In this document: one piece after another, positions 62,590 through 64,000 of the stretch
Numbering within the stretch: position 1 is the stretch's first letter
Layout of the letters: each line of letters begins with the position of its first letter
Assembly (NCBI GenBank): GCA_003342895.1
Contig: PTFA01000086.1
Span: 2,368,199 to 2,432,198, forward strand
Reading direction: 5' to 3'
Length of the DNA: 64,000 bases
Source: Casuarius casuarius
Lineage: Eukaryota; Chordata; Aves; Casuariiformes; Casuariidae
The notes under the pieces: model-generated
Told to the model about the DNA's origin: nothing
Database searches by the model: none
The model's input: the letters and a program-made list of their open reading frames with translations, nothing else
Translations under genes and position numbers: made by a program

Positions 62590-63070
62590 TCCACATGCAC
62601 GCACAGGCACCGAGCCGGCCTCGCGGACACCCTGCGCGGATCAGCACCGGGGCGAGCGTGTGCCCAGCCGCAACGCGCGCAGTTTGTGCTTGCAAAAAAG
62701 GCCCGGGGCACGCAGGCATGCCAGTCCCGAGCAGCTCTCGCTTGGCAGCTGCAATGTCTCCCAGCATAAAAGCTGCTCCGATTTCCAACGCAGATGGCCT
62801 GAGGCCCGACTGGAGAAAATTGGTATCTTTATGCCACTTTATCGCAGCAAAGACTTGATTCTCGGGCAGCGCTGCTGGGACACCCCAGTGGGGACAGGCA
62901 CTGTTGCAGCCCATGGTAAACCAGGCGGCGTTGGCCCGCGGCAGGGTACGGTGCTGGCCTTGCCTCCACGCGGCAAACACGGAAAGCACCTTGTCTCCGC
63001 TTGGTTATCTCGCTGTAAAACTCCTATCGGGCGCTGGTTATCGCCTTGTAAAAAGACACCTTTGTGTNGG
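62590..63070. other. CpG-rich patch containing the longest open frame
   Basis: Strongly GC- and CpG-rich, especially 62600-62720 and 62920-63040. The longest open frame of the window (181 codons, 62528-63073 plus strand, starting at GTG if read that way and running into an N) crosses it. Several other frames are open on both strands, as expected for stop-poor GC-rich DNA. No domain is recognisable, and I treat it as a CpG-rich patch, not a gene. Confidence 0.4.
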
Positions 63071-63539
63071 TAAAGACAAGGGGGCCTGGTGGAGGGCCTG
63101 ATTCAGAAATGCTTTGAAACGTTTGCACAGGTCCAGAGCTGTCGGGAGGATGTGTAAGAGCATCCTTGAGCCATATGATGTCAAAGCTTAAATGTTCTTC
63201 CCAAACTAGTATTTTCAGTGTAAATACTTGGACTTATTAGTTTAAAAGCTGTTTTCTCTAAACATTCCCTTTCATAGCAATAGCTGCCCGTCCTGTAAGG
63301 GGTCCCCCAACAAGCAAGTTTCTTATAGGAAGAAAACACACAAGGACGTTGGGACAACCAAGTAAACTTTTTTTTTTTTTTAATTGAATACATTTTGAGG
63401 TTTTTTTCCCATCTCTCCATGTGCCTAAGACACCTGAGCCCTTCTGTCTCCCACCATATAAAACCAAAAAGAAGCAAGCTGCTGAGACAGCTTGGCAACC
63501 TTTATTTCACCCATTGGCATTTTNCAGGCGTTTTCAGTT
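63071..63539. other. Non-coding stretch, no gene seen
   Basis: Contains a T14 run at 63368-63381 and otherwise ordinary sequence. Confidence 0.5.
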
Positions 63540-64000
63540 AAAATTCTGCTAAAGGCCGGGGCCGTGCCCTGACAGCGCGTATCTGCTCGCCTGGCACGGC
63601 GCAGGCAGCCTCTTTTTTGGTAACACAGTACAACTCTGCTGTAGGGAGCTGACTCCTGCAGCAGTAACTTGCAGGACTGCGGCGCTGGTATTGCGGGAAG
63701 TCTCTGACCTCTCCTGCATTTGGCCGGGGCTAGGGAACTGCGCTGGCGCTTCCCACCCTCTGCTTTAGCAAAGTATCTGCACGGGTGTACACACACCTCT
63801 GCATGTGGGGCAGACATCTGAGAGATGTTACTCCTCCAGACCACGAGAGAAGAAGAGCAGCTATTTCAGGCAGGTTCCCCGGTTTGCTCTCTCTGCCCTT
63901 TGCGATACAGGAGTCGTAGCCAAGCTGTTGTCGTTCAGCTATAAAAGCAGGAGTGTGCATGAGAAGGAAACGGGCACACAAAGCCATCCCGTGCAGAAGG
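63540..64000 (+). promoter_or_regulatory. CpG-containing region with TATA-like box near the window end
   Basis: Moderately CpG-rich at 63540-63760, followed by TATAAAAG at 63940-63947. If functional, transcription would start near 63970 and run out of the window. No initiator or open frame can be followed far enough to judge. Confidence 0.2.

Noticed and set aside
1..64000. CRISPR arrays, tRNA genes, rRNA and known microRNAs
   Set aside because: I looked for regularly spaced repeats, tRNA B-box motifs and common mature microRNA sequences and saw none.
1..64000. CR1 LINE 3-prime ends and endogenous retroviral LTRs
   Set aside because: No tandem ATTCTATG-type tail, CCTTCCAACC-type CR1 end or paired LTR was seen on either strand.

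Overview
The window reads as nuclear DNA of a sauropsid amniote, most likely a bird, with a crocodilian or turtle as alternatives. It is AT-leaning vertebrate-type DNA with scattered single N bases and vertebrate simple repeats. It holds old MIR-like SINE remnants and several relics of the CATTGAAGTCAATGG interspersed sequence that I associate with bird, turtle and crocodile genomes. I see no bacterial or viral gene organisation. The lineage call is inference, not a database result.

I found no protein-coding gene, tRNA, rRNA or known microRNA that I can support. Every open frame is short (longest about 180 codons, at 62528-63073), belongs to no family I recognise, and is of a length expected by chance in 64 kb read in six frames. 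The window is best described as an intergenic or intronic non-coding stretch, poor in young transposons: I saw no CR1 tail, LTR or intact LINE.

Layout. 1-2600 is mixed-composition non-coding DNA with a perfect consensus oestrogen response element at 269-283. 2670-8950 is AT-rich, with enhancer-like texture at about 3300-4070, a perfect 11-bp hairpin at 5310 and small tandem duplications at 5741 and 7250. A MIR lies at 8978-9172. 9175-18560 is AT-rich non-coding DNA with a conserved-looking block at 13731-15490. An isolated CpG island sits at 18561-18876. 18880-25830 is plain non-coding DNA with a (CT)16 microsatellite. 25833-27060 is the best enhancer candidate (TCF/LEF, TEAD and HNF4-like sites). 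27061-38010 contains a T25 tract with flanking repeats and an unusual direct-plus-inverted three-unit structure at 30690-30848. 38018-39305 holds two MIR-like remnants. 39400-41400 is AT-rich and enhancer-like, with an 18-bp palindrome and a nuclear-receptor everted repeat. CpG-rich patches occur at 43019-43425, 54500-54860, 62590-63070 and 63540-63760. 55375-56560 is another enhancer-like block, followed at 56707-56784 by an octamer, a TATA box and an 18-bp palindrome in promoter-like order.

With no genes present, the working hypothesis is a regulatory desert: several candidate cis-regulatory blocks and one or two possible promoters of non-coding transcripts, serving a gene outside the window. 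Conservation is judged from sequence texture only; a multi-species alignment would be decisive.
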